In this document: positions 1-12,228 of the stretch, piece after piece
How positions within the stretch are numbered: the first letter of the stretch is position 1
How the letters are laid out: each line of letters begins with the position of its first letter
NCBI RefSeq assembly: GCF_958298935.1
Contig: NC_084924.1
Span: 9,052,001-9,116,000, forward strand
DNA length: 64,000 nt
Direction: 5' to 3'
DNA from: Phragmites australis
Lineage: Eukaryota > Streptophyta > Magnoliopsida > Poales > Poaceae
Made by a program: the position numbers and the translations under genes
Notes under the pieces: generated by a model
Seen by the model: only the letters and a program-made list of their open reading frames with translations
What the model was told of the DNA's origin: nothing
Database searches by the model: none

Positions 1-733
1 CGAGCCCGATGCGGATGGAGCCCGGCGGGGACGCCGACGCGAGCACCTCGTCGATGGAGAAGTCGAGCGGGTTCTTTTTGCCGGTGGCGTTGAGCCAGCG
101 GTGGCGCTCCCGGCCGGCGAGGTCGAAGCAGTCCTTGCAGTCGTCGAAGCGCGAGGAGCGCGCGCGGTCGACGAGGCAGCGGAAGGACTTGCACGTGTAC
201 GCGGACCAGTGGACGGAGCGGTCGGGCGGCGTGGACCAGAGCGCGTCCGGGAACGGCAGCGGTGGCGCCGGGTCCCGCGGCGCGGCGGGGCGGCAGCGTC
301 GGCGGGGGAGCGGCTCGCAGCCGCGAAGCATGAGCCGCTGTGCCGGGAGCTCATCGTCCGGGCAGGAGCCGTTGGCTGGGTAGGAGAGGAACGCGGCAAG
401 GAGGTCCGGGAAGGCCAGGCACGGGTGGCCCATCGGCGGCCGCAGCTCTGCGGTGCCCATGTTGGGGTTGCGCCCGTACGGCAGCGCATGCGGCCCCGCG
501 AACGCGTGGAACTCCAGCGGCAGCCCCGGCTCCTCCGGGACAGCGGCGTTTGTTGGAGCTGCCATTGTCGGCGCGGCGGTGACGGCCGGATGCAGCGTGC
601 AGGAAGAGTAAGAGGAGGAGAGGAGGAAGGTGGCGAGGTTGGAGACGAGGAGGAGGACAACGTAAAGGAACGCACGGCGGAGGGGGACGCCAGCGCCGGC
701 GTCCACGTACGCGGCCAGCCTCATGACAGACAT
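1..733 (-). CDS. Probable SAM-dependent methyltransferase, At1g29790-like (5' part, runs off the window)
   Basis: Reading the minus strand from the ATG at 733 gives 244 codons without a stop up to the window edge, so the gene continues to the left. An in-frame TGA lies three codons upstream, which limits the start to 733 or the in-frame ATG at 724. Residues 21-41 (AFLYVVLLLVSNLATFLLSS) form one hydrophobic signal-anchor, as in Golgi type II proteins. After a proline-rich stretch come the family landmarks RGCEPLPRRRC, WSAYTCKSFRCL, DDCKDCFDLAGRERHRW and DFSIDEVL, ending at RIGL, just before the expected glycine-rich SAM-binding loop. This pattern matches the plant family annotated as probable methyltransferase At1g29790-like; its substrate is not known to me. 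Very high GC and no intron in the visible part are normal for grass genes. The SAM-binding core is outside the window, so activity cannot be judged. Confidence 0.8.
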   Translation of the reverse strand, partial: MSVMRLAAYVDAGAGVPLRRAFLYVVLLLVSNLATFLLSSSYSSCTLHPAVTAAPTMAAPTNAAVPEEPGLPLEFHAFAGPHALPYGRNPNMGTAELRPPMGHPCLAFPDLLAAFLSYPANGSCPDDELPAQRLMLRGCEPLPRRRCRPAAPRDPAPPLPFPDALWSTPPDRSVHWSAYTCKSFRCLVDRARSSRFDDCKDCFDLAGRERHRWLNATGKKNPLDFSIDEVLASASPPGSIRIGL

Positions 734-1540
734 GGAAGCTCAGGGCGCGCACAGTGAGGTGAGACTGAGACCCGCTGGCCGACCTGAACCGGCGCGAGGT
801 GCGTTTTCTGCGTCGTTTGCTCGAGACTTCGCCCCAGGTTTGCCGGGAACCAAGCAACGGGCAGCGGAGTGGGTCGTTGGCAACGTTGCGTCGTGTGACG
901 GCCCCGGTTTACGGCGAGGCGGCGGGTCGTTTCTCCCGAGGCGGTCACGGTGGTGAATCCGCCCGTTCCTGACGGTGATCACATGCGCAAACACTCTCGC
1001 CCGCGGTTCTCGGCACGACGGCGCACGGTAGAAATGGAGGACACGGCGATATACAGCGTGTCGGCGTCCACGGGTCTCTGTGAACAGTCCAGCCATCGAC
1101 GGCGGTGCACGGCAGGAGCGGTGGAAGGCGCGTTTCACTCACGCCCGACGACGTAAAGGTTGGCTGGCTTGTGGAGTCCGCGACCCCAAAACCACATCGG
1201 GGAGTAAAAAAATTCGCCTGATCGATGCAGCGCCCTCGTTTCCAGGACCAAGTCTTCGCCACTTGACAATACTGTATTGCTCGCGGTCACTGCAGCAGTG
1301 CAAGCATATGCTTAACGAAGACGCCAGTAGTTAGATACTAGGTTAGTGTTTGGTAAACATACAAAATAACTGGTCGTGACCAAATGTAAGGTGAAATAGG
1401 AAGAGAGAAAAATAGCGACAGCCTGGACGGAGACCGAAACTTTTGCCTAGCACTTGAACTCTTGAAGACGAATAACACGGGACAGGCGAGCACACAAACA
1501 TCTGTGTGACAATCTTAGCGAGCTGGAGAAAGAGAAACTA
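734..1540. other. Intergenic region, promoter side of the methyltransferase gene
   Basis: GC-rich just upstream of the methyltransferase start, then falling to AT-rich DNA from about 1330. Several short open frames here overlap each other on both strands and resemble nothing I know. It separates the methyltransferase gene from the 3' end of POD1, both on the minus strand. I cannot place a TATA box with confidence. Confidence 0.4.
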
Positions 1541-1858
1541 TCTTTGCTTAAAAAAAAATGCACAAGCATGTATTGTTTTAAGATAGTATTAGGATGAAGC
1601 TACGGGCTATGCACAAAAAGAGGTCAGAAAGATGTTGTAAGCACTGCAAAATTGGACTACAACCAGTTCCTTGAATCGACGAAAACCTTGGAAGAAGAAT
1701 ATGCATCTGTGCTGTACTATACCTATCATAAATTCTGTCATATATGGGCATGTATGACTTGACTCTCCAGCAGCTGCTGTGCTTGCTGTACTTCATGCAC
1801 CACAGCAAATGTCTTCTCGATTATGAAATCTCAGCACCAGAATTGTGGCACCATGTAC

Positions 1859-4800
1859 TCAGTCCACATGTTGTTTCCTTTTGAGCCGTAGATTTACATA
1901 CCAATTTGCAAGGCAGCGCAGTATCAATCCCACGAGTATCTTGAATATGGCGAGCATAAAATAGGTCAGAACTGACCAAAGCAGAATCCAGAATATTCTC
2001 CAGATGAAGGGACCAGCGGGAAGGAGGGTAGCATACACCGGAGTCAATACACGAATTACCTAAGAAAACAATGCATTTTTTGCCCGTGAGTAGACCAGAA
2101 TTTAAGGTGGCACTATAAGAGCGTGGACATTTGGGTATGAGCTTACCACACAAGCAGGAGCAAGGGGGATGAATGTCAGGTCCTTCTGACGGTCGTCAGG
2201 TTTGTCATTCAAAATCTGCAGAGAATTTTTCAGTAGATGGACGTTAATAACATTTTTTGGATGAACAACATTCAAATTCTGGGGAAATAAGTGCAATGCC
2301 ACAAACTGTCCAGGGGATAATCACAAGATAATAGATAGAAGGAACATGAATAGGAACACATCGAGTTTTAATCTTCAATTTTTCACCCAATGTATTCCTA
2401 AAACATATGGGACTTCTTAAATGCTGCAGTCAGGAGAAAGTTGCCGTAATTAATAGAATAAACACAGAGTATCATCAGAAAATTACTGACAAAGTTACAA
2501 ACCACAAGAGGCAACACTGCATTAGCACAACAGTAATAAAATAAATTCTACTAAGCAGATAAACATGAATGTTCTCTGTGCATGTATCTCTCTGTTAATA
2601 TTTTTTACCTATAAATAATTGCATACCTAATTGTTGTTTATTTCGTTGTTTACAGTATCAAAATCACGTACGCCCTAGAACCTGAAATGCTAATAGAGTA
2701 GGGATATACATGAAGTTAAACTACCAGCATTCAGCACCTCACCTGCTTGCAAAGGTCCTCCAAAAACTCTGAATAAGCAACTGGCTTTATCTCATTAAAC
2801 TTTGCAAGGAATGAATGCTTGATGGCATCAATAAGTACCTCACAGAAAAATACCAATGATGCATTCTGCAGTGACAAACAAAATCTAATGAGTTATTTCT
2901 TTGAGAACAAAGTCTCTCAGTGCTAGAAAAAAAAATAATAGAAGAAATATTGTCATGTTGAACTTACAATAAGAAAACTGTCAAACCATGGCCCCTCTGC
3001 TTCCAAGATATTTTGAGCAAGTACAAACAGCAGAAAGGCTGTAATGTGAAATCTCTCGATAATGTCTGCAAATTTTAATGTACAAGCAAATAAACAGGTA
3101 TTTATCAATAATTACCAAGAATAAAGCATGTAGAAATGGGAAAAATCGTAATTGAAACTTTTTAAACGTAGAGCATCATGGTAATTGGATGCAGAGAAGG
3201 TTTTATTTATTTATTTCTGTCTTCAAACAATTGCTTGAAACCATTAACACAGTTTCATATTGGAAAATCATCAAACGGTTTTGATTCTTGCACTGATAAA
3301 ATGTACACAAAGTTGTTCGTAAAACATGAATGAATATCCATCAGACCAACATATACGGTGCTAGTTATGTTCAAAGAAGCCTACGCAGAAAAACTTATCT
3401 ACAAAGTCCAACTAGCATTGTTCGTTGTGACTAAGTGGCTGAGGTGACGAACACTTTAAAGTAATTCAACAGTAAATATAGATTAATGCATTCAGTGAAG
3501 CAGCACCAAAATTCAAAGGACTAGTCAAACAGTTAAAGCATAGCAAATAGAAAAGCATATTGTCTGGAATAAGGGAAAAATGCAAAAAAAACCCTAAAAG
3601 TCATTTGGATTTTGACTCCCCCCCCGCAAGTTGTTTTGTTGCAAAAAAACCCCCCGAAGGTTCGGCTTTGTTGCAAACACCCCCCCCCCCCCCAAAAAAA
3701 ATTCAAAAAATAAAAAATAAAAAATTCTAAAAAAACAAGAGACAATTCTAAGACCTTCTGTGATTTTTTTTTTCAAAAATAATATCCTTTGCATCATATT
3801 TCATAGAGAGGAAGTTTGAAAAAGAAAAAGAAAAACGTGAAGCTCATTTATTAATTCGAGTTAAATGCATAGTTAATTATTTACTAATTCAAAAATTATG
3901 AAACCAATTTTTTTAGTCTTCTTACATGATCCTCTATCTTCTAAATTTACATAAAATCTTGAAATAGTTATTGTAACGTGGAGGATGAGTAAATGTGTTG
4001 CAGATAGATTAATCCATAACTAATCCATAACACCCCCAAAATTAGTGAAACCACTTTTATTAGTTTACTTAAACAATGATTTGTGTAGGAAAAATAATGG
4101 TGGACATGACAAAATTAAAATAACATGAGTTGATAAATGAGTTGCACATTTTTCTTTTTTTTCCAAACTTCTTCTCCATGAAATATGACGCAAAGGACAT
4201 TATTTTTGAACAAAATGTTCACATAAGGTCTTAGAATTGTCTCTAGTTCTTTTAGATTTTTTTGGTGATTTTTTATATTTTTTGAATTTTTTTGGGGGGT
4301 TTTGCAACAAAGCCAAACTTTTGGGGAGAGTCAAAATCCAAGTGACTTTTGGGGGGGGGGGGGTTGCATTTTTCCCCTGGAATAATGAAGATGTGAAAAT
4401 CAAAAGCACACTCACCATAGTATACCAAATTGTGAAGGTTCTCTTTGCTAACACGCTTAAATACATTGCTTTTGATCTCAGCAAAATTGTTGGATACCAA
4501 CAGAGCCAATAATGCATTGTTGTGGGCAATAATACATGTTGACAAGGTGATAGCCTGAGCTAACAGGACAAATGAATGGACAAGTATGACTTGTTAAGGA
4601 ATTCAAATATAGATGACATATAAACATTGAATAGCAGCAGTAGCAGCAATGCAAGTAAATCAACAATGTAATTGGAAGAGCCTGATGTTAAATAAAACTC
4701 AAATCACTGTACATCTACATGGAAGGAAAATTAGATAGTAAGAAATTATAGAATGCAACTAGATTAACCTAAAGTAAATAACAAGATGATTAGTTAATGC

Positions 4801-7800
4801 AACTTCCAGAAAAGGATATCAAATGCTACAACAGCAATCACCCCGTCCAAAAGGAATCGCATCAGTTCAAATGTCACATTATCTGTTGAACATGTTGACA
4901 GTCCCTCTGCTGAGTTGAACAGAACTTGCAATACATCCTCGCCAAATGATTGACAGAGTTTGTCAAACATCTAAAAGGAAAACACAAGGTTAACTGTATA
5001 AATTACAAATGATACACGTGAATTTCAAATGAACAGTTTACTCACCTCTAGAACATTGTATACTACATACAGTTTGATTGTGCCCTGACCACGAATGACA
5101 TGATAAATCAAGCTAATATCTGACACAAACAAGAACCAATTGTAGGTGGATCATCAAATGTGTGTAGGTTATCTACACATGTTAGCAAAAAACAAGTATG
5201 AAAAACTAACCTATCATTTGCAAAGAAGCAACTCCTAGGGCTAGAACCACAAAGCATCCATAATCTGATAGATCAGCAGCATTTGGCCGCAGAAACTGCC
5301 TGTCACAAATACAACGGATAAATAATTACATGATTCAATATGTCACAAAAGAGGGATTAAACTGGAAAGAGTGGCTTGTGCAAAAAAGCTGGTAGATATA
5401 AGCAAATGGTAGAAAAGTCGCTTAAAGAGTTAAAGCTAGAAACATATAGTGCAGCATAACAGAAAATGATGGAATAAAAAGTAAATAATTTGGCAGGGTT
5501 TCTTGCACTACTAAAAATCATGGCTATCGTAGATTTTGCTTCATATTATTCCTGAGATAGATCATATACTTAACAAGGGGCCCAATTTTTTTTACACAAG
5601 CATTTGAAAATTGAGATCATGTCAACTAGAATGCATGTAAGTTCTCTACAAGTTTATTAATACATAAGAAATAAACAAACTCTTGTAAATTCCAAAATAT
5701 ACTCAGGCTATCTTTGGACAGCTTAGCTTCCAATCGAAACTAGCTACACAGAAAATCTACGGCATGCGTAGAATTTTCAGTGCAACTGTGGATTAAGCTT
5801 ATCTGAGAAGCCTATGGGTGAAGATGATGGTTTAAACTTTCGTTAGCTCTAAGTTTAAGCAGAAGCCTCCAAATCAGACAGAAAATAAGATACCCTAAAC
5901 CCAGTCCATCCGGTCATCTTCAGATGTGATTATTGACAACAAAGGTGTGATTTAAAATCTTACATCCAAAATTGTAACTCTTTTGAACAAAAACAATCCT
6001 AGTATGACACGGAATCAAGCATAATCAGTATTACAATGACAACATCTTGCTTATCATCAATTCAGTTCAAATTTGTTTCAGGCATCTGAAACACAACCAT
6101 CTAATATACATTAGAACTGAAAACCCACCTCATTTTCAGCACCCGCCAAACAGTAATGAAGATCCGTGCAGGCATAATTGTAAGCAAAGACAGAAAGGAA
6201 TCCAAGCAGACAAAGAATCCTGCGACAATTAGCTGCAGCATTTTATCACAATCAAACATCTCCCCAACAAATAAAGAAATGCACAATAACTCCTGAAACA
6301 TGATAAATATTGGACACTGCATGATCTAAAATTGCTGACAGCAGCAAGTATTAAGTCCATAGTAGCAGGTACATTAGATGCACATAAGACCAAGCCACCC
6401 ATCTAGGGATAGATCAGATTCAAACTCAACACCTAAAAAATGTCATTATGCAGATATATGGTCATTCTGATAGGATGAAAAATCTTAAATACAAATTGAA
6501 TAGATTCTAGGTTTGATGCCACCTCATCTTTGCATATTTTTAGTCAAACTTGCATTTGTAGAAGATCCCATACATAAAGTTATATTATTCCATAAAGCTA
6601 CTCTTTGACTTATTTATCAAATTTATTTAATTACCATGCATCCTTTTTTATTTACTTTGACAGCTCGACGCTATAACTACTTTTTTTATATAATAGAAAA
6701 TTAATGACATGTCGTTTTTCCTAGTTTTGACTGCATAAAATTTTACCATGAGTGACATGTTTTGGAACTATTGTCTAAAACCCTTAGCTACCATTAATCA
6801 AATAGGAGTACATTCTTTTTTTAGTCCACTCAACTACTACCCAAAGTCAAATTTACTTGTACTATCAATACCCTGACCAGGATCAGAATTTGTCCATATT
6901 CATTCTTAGTTAAAAATATGTGGTGTTATATGGTTTCAGTACTATGGAAAATTGATGATAACTATTGCATACTGGAACCAGTTTCCAGCAATGCCTGGCC
7001 AAGCAAGTTAATAAACTAGAACTGCCCATAATTCCAATTATTTTCACGCATGGGGTGTAACACAAGTAGCATTATTAAAAGTGCAGATGTATACCCGCTC
7101 ACATCTCCAAGGGACATGAAACATAGTGTTGTACACCCGCTGTCTCTTCTTCTCATTACCCACTGCAATTGTGCTTCTAAGTGAATTGCCACCATACAGT
7201 TCTCCAAGGAAGTATCTGAATGGTGAATTGTCAAGGTGCTCAACTTCTGCAGTAGCACAATGATTGAAAATAGGTGTAAATATGCCAGTAAAGCGCTTCT
7301 TAACTCAATATGCAACAGAATTGAAACTTATGTACCTGGTAATGAAAAAAAAATGATACAATTAAATGTATTCTACGAACTGGTAATGACAAAAAATGCA
7401 TAGTTTCCTAAAATAAAACGTGAGGAACACATTCTACTTCCCTGGTTTAAATGTATTCAGATTCAATTATAAATATTTAAACCAGTTTGACCTTATCTTG
7501 CAGAGGTTTTAAGAGAGCTCATAGAAACTCAATGCAGCCTTGTTTTTAAAAACCAATATGCCTGGAACAGGAAGAATGTTTTAATATGTTTCTTTGGAGC
7601 TTTCCTGATAAAATATACAAATAAACCCACAAAAGGCACGGTACCAGCGTTCATTCTAAACCACATTGCTCAGAATTTCTGAACGGATATCTCCCAAATT
7701 TCAAGAAAGCATAAACAATTTGTACTTCGAACTGTTTCATTTCCCAGGCCCAATGCTCCTAAGTCTATGCTGGAACGAAATTCACAAATGGCACATCCTG

Positions 7801-8528
7801 CTTTGCTCATTCGAACAAAAATGTAAGAGAATCATCTCAACAATTTCTATTCGATATGCATGGTCTAAGGGCAGGCTGCCAGGGCTGATGAAACGACAAT
7901 CACATCATAACAATCGAAGGACAAGAGTTTTGCAGAGTTACAAATGAACAGCGAGATCTGTACCTCCGAGAATGTTGCTGTTCTCCTTCATGAACTTTTC
8001 CCAGTCCAGCGATTCCTCCTTCTCCAGCTTCTTCTTCACGCCCCCATTCGCCTCAGGCCACCACGCCGCGGCCGCCACATCCGCCGCCGCCGCGGCAGCC
8101 GCGGCGCTCTCCCGCGTGCTGCTGCCGCAGCTGCTGGTCCCATCATCCGCGAACGCCGCCAGCACCCTCCCGTTCCCAGACACTCTCCTCTGCGTCAGCT
8201 CCACCCCGACGTACGTCACGCAGCTCTCCGCGGACCTCTCGGCGTCCGAGCTCTCGCACACCGTCTTCGCCGCCGACCTCAGACCCGTGATCCTGAACAC
8301 CGCGGCCGCGTCGCCCCCGCCCTCGCGCGGCTCCCCCTCCGCGGCCGCCTCCTCGATCGGGGGGCCCCGGAACCCCCGCTTGCGCTTAGAGCGCCGCCTG
8401 CGGCGGCGCTGGCCGTCGGACGTGGTGTCGGGGAGGGAGCGAGGGGAGAGGTCGTCCGCGTCGTCGGCGGAGAGGTCGCCAGCGAGGAGCTCGAAGGAGA
8501 GCTTTCGGCCGCCGGATCGGAGCGACAT
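1859..8528 (-). CDS. POD1: POD1/TAPT1 family ER transmembrane protein (11 exons, 597 aa)
   Basis: Exons, 5' to 3' on the minus strand: 8528-7964, 7246-7095, 6232-6129, 5299-5211, 5119-5046, 4970-4820, 4583-4416, 3065-2968, 2865-2743, 2215-2147, 2059-1859. They join in frame to 1794 nt, ending in TGA. The start MSLRSGGRKLSFELL, followed by a basic RRRRRRSKRKRG stretch, is the N-terminus seen in plant POD1. A low-complexity region with an Ala run follows, then the conserved TAPT1 core from residue 189 (EVEHLDNSPFRYFLGEL) to the end. Hydrophobic membrane segments lie near residues 240-268, 284-302, 366-400, 437-452 and 547-580. Arabidopsis POD1 is an ER protein that interacts with calreticulin and is needed for pollen-tube guidance; yeast and animal relatives are ER membrane proteins. 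All introns are GT-AG except intron 6, which is AT-AC of U12 type. Intron 7 (1350 bp) carries a MULE. The gene looks intact; exon boundaries are inferred from frame and family pattern. Confidence 0.93.
3573..4376. mobile_element. Foldback MULE-type element in POD1 intron 7
   Basis: The two ends are an imperfect inverted repeat of about 230 bp (3573-3815 against 4165-4376), starting GGGAAAAATGCA and ending TGCATTTTTCCC. The element is flanked by a perfect 9-bp duplication CTGGAATAA (3564-3572 and 4377-4385). Long terminal inverted repeats with a 9-bp target duplication are the hallmark of Mutator-like elements. It has no coding capacity. Long C/G homopolymers (about 3678-3693 and 4350-4363) lie in the arms. 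Its middle (about 3866-4110) is similar to 11155-11400 elsewhere in the window. Confidence 0.8.
4584..4819 (-). other. U12-type AT-AC intron (POD1 intron 6)
   Basis: On the minus strand exon 6 ends GCATTTG and the intron begins ATATCCTTTT, the U12 AT-AC donor consensus. It ends ...TTCCTTAACAAGTCATAC; TTCCTTAAC (4601-4593) is the U12 branch-site consensus, with the branch adenosine about 10 nt from the terminal AC. No GT-AG pair in this interval keeps the reading frame. The AT-AC junction gives VVAFVVHSFVLLAQ across the boundary, as expected for the family. Confidence 0.9.
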
Positions 8529-8720
8529 CGGCGGACGACGACGATGCGACGGCGAGAGGTCCCTCGCGAACCCTAGGCGTGGACGTCGCCTCGCCGCGCC
8601 GCGCGGCGGCGAGGAGCGGAGGCGGAGTAACGGGCGCAGAGGAGAATACTTCCTTTTCCGGTCGCGTTTATTATGTGCTTCTTATTCTTTTTTACCCTAA
8701 TTTCTGGGTTTATTTGGCAA
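8529..8720 (-). promoter_or_regulatory. POD1 5' leader and proximal promoter
   Basis: GC-rich leader directly upstream of the POD1 ATG, changing abruptly to AT-rich sequence beyond about 8660. This is where the transcription start of a TATA-less housekeeping-type gene would be expected. I see no convincing TATA box, so the exact start is unknown. Confidence 0.4.
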
Positions 8721-8939
8721 TTTCTGTGAGATGGCGGTGACACAGCGCTGGGAGAATGTAAGCGTGCGTTTGGTTGGCTGGCCGGAGCCATCCGGAAGCT
8801 AGGGGATTCTATCTTTTGAGGCAGAGTCACCGGAATATATTAATTTGCCACGTCTATTTCGAATTTAACGGTTAAAAAGAGTTAATATCATAGCATTGTT
8901 TATTCTCTAATATTGCTTTAGCAAAATCAGAAAATACAA

Positions 8940-9560
8940 ATTCGAAGCTAGGCCATTCAACTTTTATGGGCCATTCAACTTTTATGTTATTTGGTTGATG
9001 GATATGAGTTGGATGAGGTCATTTAATATGGGAATATTCGCTCATTACATCAGATGGCTTCGTCCGGTGATATCGATCATAAGAGCTTATTTAAGTTTTC
9101 GTTCGTTAGTTATACGTATGAGTTCATTTTTTTATTTAACTTTTTATTTTATCTTTAGTATATGAGTAGTTTAAAAATTTTAAACGTTTTTATGTGTAAA
9201 TTAGTGTTTACTAGCAACTCATTTTAATTAGTTTGATCTAAAAGCTTGAGTCAATATTTAATTAAAATTCTTAAAAAAATCTACTTTCATAATTTTTAGC
9301 AATTTTTAATACCTCAAATATATTTTTAAAAATTAAAAAAATCATTAATATTTTTTTATATACTATAAATATAAATAGATCATACTATTCACTCTAATAC
9401 CACCAACCAAACAAAAAATTAGCTCATCTTATCCATTTTCATCTCCTCAACCAAACAGAAAACTGACTCATCCCATCCATCCTAATCAAACAAAAAATTA
9501 AATCATTCTATAAAAAAATATAAATAATCATATCTCATTCAACCTTATCATCAAACGATC
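8940..9560. repeat. MITE-like AT-rich repeat
   Basis: The left side contains TTGGTTGATGG and GAGTTGGATGAGG. The right side contains the inverted counterparts ACCAACCAAAC, CATCTCCTCAACC and CATCCCATCC, with very AT-rich sequence between. Related words (CAACCAACCAAAC, CTCATCTCATTC) recur near 60500-60640. I could not define clean ends or a target duplication. Confidence 0.4.
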
Positions 9561-10268
9561 CGATCGTGGCATCCTAGAAACGGCATGAGTTTCTTCCTGA
9601 TTCGTACTTTCGAGAACGGACTAAACTGTCGTCTTTGTCTTCGACGCAGACCAAAAGAACCAGCTTCCACGCACCGCCTCACCTCTCCCCATCACCACAT
9701 CCACGATCACTTCCCATGTTAATTCGGCCCTCGTAGTCCCTTTCTCAACCTAACCTAGTCTATCGGTTGTATTCGCCAAACATAGTTAGCGGCGTCCTTG
9801 CCAGTTGTCACTGTGTTCATTGGGCCTATCTGTCTCCTTAGAAGCTCCTCTAGGCTCGGAAACAAAGGATACCTCTCAAATCCCCTTCCAGAACCATAAC
9901 TCACCGTTAAAATTTGTCAGTGTTACAGTCCATCATAAAAACTCACGTTTTCGATTGAAAAATATGAAGCACGTTTTAATAATACCATGCTGGTATGTCA
10001 TTTGAACCCATACATAACACATGCAAATCATGTAGAATTCATATCAAACGCTTCACAACGTGTGAATCCCGGTGTATTTTTTGTAATATTGAGTTCGATT
10101 TTATTGAATTGCAGTAAAGTCTAAGCATTCTAAGTAGACATTGCGCGTACCAAGAAAAAGTGAATCAAAGTTCAAAAAGAACTAAAGAATTTCGCAGGAA
10201 ATAGTTCACCATAGATGTGATGCACAAATTAACAAAGCTGGAAACTGAACTCATATCGATTTCAATTT
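9561..10268. other. Intergenic, no recognisable gene
   Basis: AT-rich unique-looking sequence with only short open frames that resemble nothing known. Nothing more specific is visible. Confidence 0.4.
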
Positions 10269-10684
10269 TAAAGTCGGTTTGCTTGACAACTATAAAAACC
10301 TTCTTTCGAAACCGGAGGCATGTACAAAATTCTTTGAAAAATGCTCTACCATACAAGTCTCCGTTTAAACGCAGGAAAATTCATGTGGTTCTTGGGAAAG
10401 TTATACTCATTGGTGTGGAATACATACGGAACTCAACTTTTTGCAAATTTGTGTATTTCAAACACGCCAAAAAGTGAAATTTACACGAGGCAGGGAGGCA
10501 CACGGTTGAATGATACTGACGCTGAGACAGAATGAATGAACTTATGAACCAACCAAGTGCAAAAAAGATCTGTACATTATCTAGAGGCGGATGATCAAAC
10601 CAAATAATTTACAATCGGCACGGAGGCACACGGTTGACACTTCGAATGCTACGGGATCAGCGTCTGTGGGCAGGAAAACCATTC
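10269..10684. repeat. 3' flank of peptide locus copy A, duplicated at 19.64 and 24.08 kb
   Basis: 10280-10350 (ACCTTCTTTCGAAACCGGAGG region) closely resembles 19645-19730. 10410-10520 resembles 24100-24190 (GTGGAAT...AACTTT...GCAAATT...TATTTCAAAC.GCCAAAA). 10590-10684 resembles 24745-24825. These three matches in the same order show that the sequence on the 3' side of the minus-strand peptide gene is shared by both copies. Confidence 0.65.
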
Positions 10685-12228
10685 GAGCACCGGGAATCGC
10701 TACCCGGCAATTTTATGAATTTCACAAAAACCAGAAAATGCGATTAAAATTTGACGAGAATTCTGACAAATTCACTCGACCAATTTTGTAAATTGGAGAC
10801 AAAGTCCGATTGAATGGACCATTGGTAACCGCTCGAATCAATCAAAAATTGACCGAATTATACCGAAAACCGACCGCATTTCCTGCATTTTGTTTATGAT
10901 TGAAAATCATTTGAATTCCATCGAAAACAGCTCAGTTTTATCAAAAACTGCCCGATTTTATTGAATTTCAGTAAAGTTCAAGATAAACTAAAAAAATAGC
11001 TCAATCTTGTAAAATTGATAACTAATTCATATGACCTTCAAATCAAGTGAAATAATTTTATTTCTTTGTAACATGATCTACATGATAAAAATATTTATAC
11101 TCATAAAAAAGTTGTATATTTCTGTGATAAAATATATTTACTAAACCTAGCTAAATGCATAGTTAATTCTTTGCTAATCCAAAAATTATGAAACCAACTT
11201 TATTAGTCTTCTTACATGGTCCTATGTCTTTCAAAAATACATGAACTCATGAAATAGTCATTGTAACATAAAAGATTGTGTAAATGTGTTGCAATTAGAT
11301 TAATTCATAACTAACCCATCACACCTCCAAAATTAGTTAAACCAATTGTATTAGTTTACTTATACTATGATTTATGTAGAAAAAATAATGGTAGACATGA
11401 AAAAGTTAATTACAGTGTTTTTCTTAACATATTCACTTTATGTCGATGAACTTTTTAAAAATCGTGGAAAATTAATAAAACTCTAAATGAAGTGAAACCA
11501 ATTTTAAAGATCCTCTTAAGATACTCCCTACAAAATAAAAATATGTGTTTGCATGTTAAGCATTTTCTTAACATGATGGGACAAATCATCATGCTCATCC
11601 AACCCATTTCAGTATTTTTTTTCTCTTTTTTTCAAACTTCCTCTCCATGAAATATGATGTAAATGATATTATTTTTTATTTTTTTAACCGAAGGTCCTAG
11701 AATTGTCTCTAGTATTTTTAGAATTTTTTTATTTTTTGAATTTAAATTCAAAAATCGGTCGAATTTAAAATGCGGTCCTGACTGAATTGACCGAATATCA
11801 TGAATTTTGATCGGTTTTCAACAGCTTTGTGAACCTTGCCCTGGAGGGGGCAAGCCAATCGACCACCCCGGCCCCTAAAATCCAGGGGCTCCTCCCATAT
11901 CATGCATCAGTGGTGTATGTGTTTTGATCTTTGGTTACGGTTAATTGCTTTTACAAGTTAAGAATAGTTCAAATTAATTACTTTTTAGTTATGGTTGATA
12001 TGGTAAACACTTTATTGAAAAATATATTTGAAGAACTCCAAGCATTCCAAAGTATATTAGGGTTTTTACTGAGCTCGACAACCTTAAAGTCATTAGATGA
12101 TATTAAACTGAAAGTTGTTACGCTAAATTTGCAAATACTCTCTATTTAAATGGTTTATATGATGTTAGGTTAAATAATCTAATGTCTGAGTTAATATTTA
12201 TACAATTGACTTTCCCAGATAGACATAT

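Noticed and set aside
9..857. Long open frames on the plus strand and in another minus frame at the left end
   Set aside because: They overlap the minus-strand methyltransferase frame, which alone shows conserved family motifs. GC-rich DNA keeps other frames open by chance.
3533..3797. Phe/Gly-rich frames over poly-C tracts
   Set aside because: They lie in the inverted-repeat arm of a MULE within a POD1 intron.
7944..8700. Plus-strand frames of 210 and 242 codons opposite POD1 exon 1
   Set aside because: They are antisense shadows of the GC-rich first exon and have compositionally biased, domain-free translations.
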